Positions 5,624-5,661 of a stretch of DNA of 5,661 nt are shown piece after piece. How positions within the stretch are numbered: position 1 is the first letter of the stretch; each line of letters opens with the position of its first letter. Source of the stretch: JANNGZ01 sp031404155 (GTDB lineage Bacteria > Pseudomonadota > Gammaproteobacteria > Burkholderiales > Burkholderiaceae_C); assembly GCA_031404155.1 (NCBI GenBank), contig JANNGZ010000085.1, positions 1 through 5,661 on the forward strand. Reading direction: 5' to 3'. Below the pieces are notes generated by a model. The model had not been told where the DNA came from. It did no database searches and was given only the letters and a program-made list of their open reading frames with translations. The position numbers and the translations under genes were made by a program.

Positions 5624-5661
5624 GCCCGGCGGGCGACGGGCGCGAAGCCAGCGTCGAGCAG
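5620..5661 (+). CDS. Possible start of a further gene (cut by the right edge)
   Basis: ATG 5620 opens a frame with MSPAGDGREASVEQ and no stop before the window ends. It overlaps the stop of the preceding 20-residue ORF. There is no clear ribosome-binding site of its own. Too little is visible to name a product. It does not look like the PurD N-terminus, a possibility considered because of yebC. The real start of the next gene may lie beyond the window. Confidence 0.2.
   Translation, partial: MSPAGDGREASVEQ

Noticed and set aside
1..5661. Defence system, CRISPR array, tRNA/rRNA, insertion sequence or prophage genes
   Set aside because: No regularly spaced repeats, cloverleaf-like RNA, transposase motifs or phage proteins are visible. 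The HerA-like ATPase is the chromosomal YjgR/DUF853 type and has no NurA or other nuclease/defence partner beside it here, so a HerA-based defence system is not supported.

Overview
The window looks like chromosomal DNA of a GC-rich betaproteobacterium, most likely order Burkholderiales (Comamonadaceae/Rubrivivax-type). The grounds are strong G/C bias at third codon positions, the character of the chorismate synthase, HerA-like and YebC proteins, and C-run/G-run palindromic repeats of a kind I associate with that group. The assignment is an inference from composition and protein character; no search was run.

Layout. Positions 1-660 hold the C-terminal part of chorismate synthase (aroC, + strand, cut by the window's left edge). 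Its stop codon overlaps by one base the start of a 410-residue major facilitator transporter of the HcaT/LacY-like type (660-1892, +). Positions 1893-2319 form a gap of about 430 bases without an intact gene. It carries small inverted repeats and, on the - strand, what looks like a frameshifted remnant of a protein-coding gene (about 1910-2108). Next, on the - strand, is a complete HerA/YjgR-like ATPase (DUF853 family, 3966 down to 2320), convergent with the transporter. Divergent from it, across about 160 bases, is a small exported TPR protein (4131-4607, +). It is followed by the YebC/TACO1-family translation factor or regulator (4762-5487, +). The last 170 bases hold a palindromic repeat and possibly the start of another gene.

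Most of the window is ordinary housekeeping and conserved accessory content. aroC and the transporter are probably co-transcribed and translationally coupled. The TPR gene and yebC lie in the same direction, but yebC may have its own promoter. I see no defence system, mobile element, CRISPR array or RNA gene.

The most interesting observation is in the HerA-like gene. A C-run/G-run palindromic element (about 3257-3318), similar in architecture to the intergenic repeat just after yebC (about 5501-5558), sits in frame inside the coding sequence. It appears to add a low-complexity stretch of about 27 residues between two otherwise well conserved blocks, just before the Walker B region. This resembles domestication of an intergenic repeat as protein sequence.
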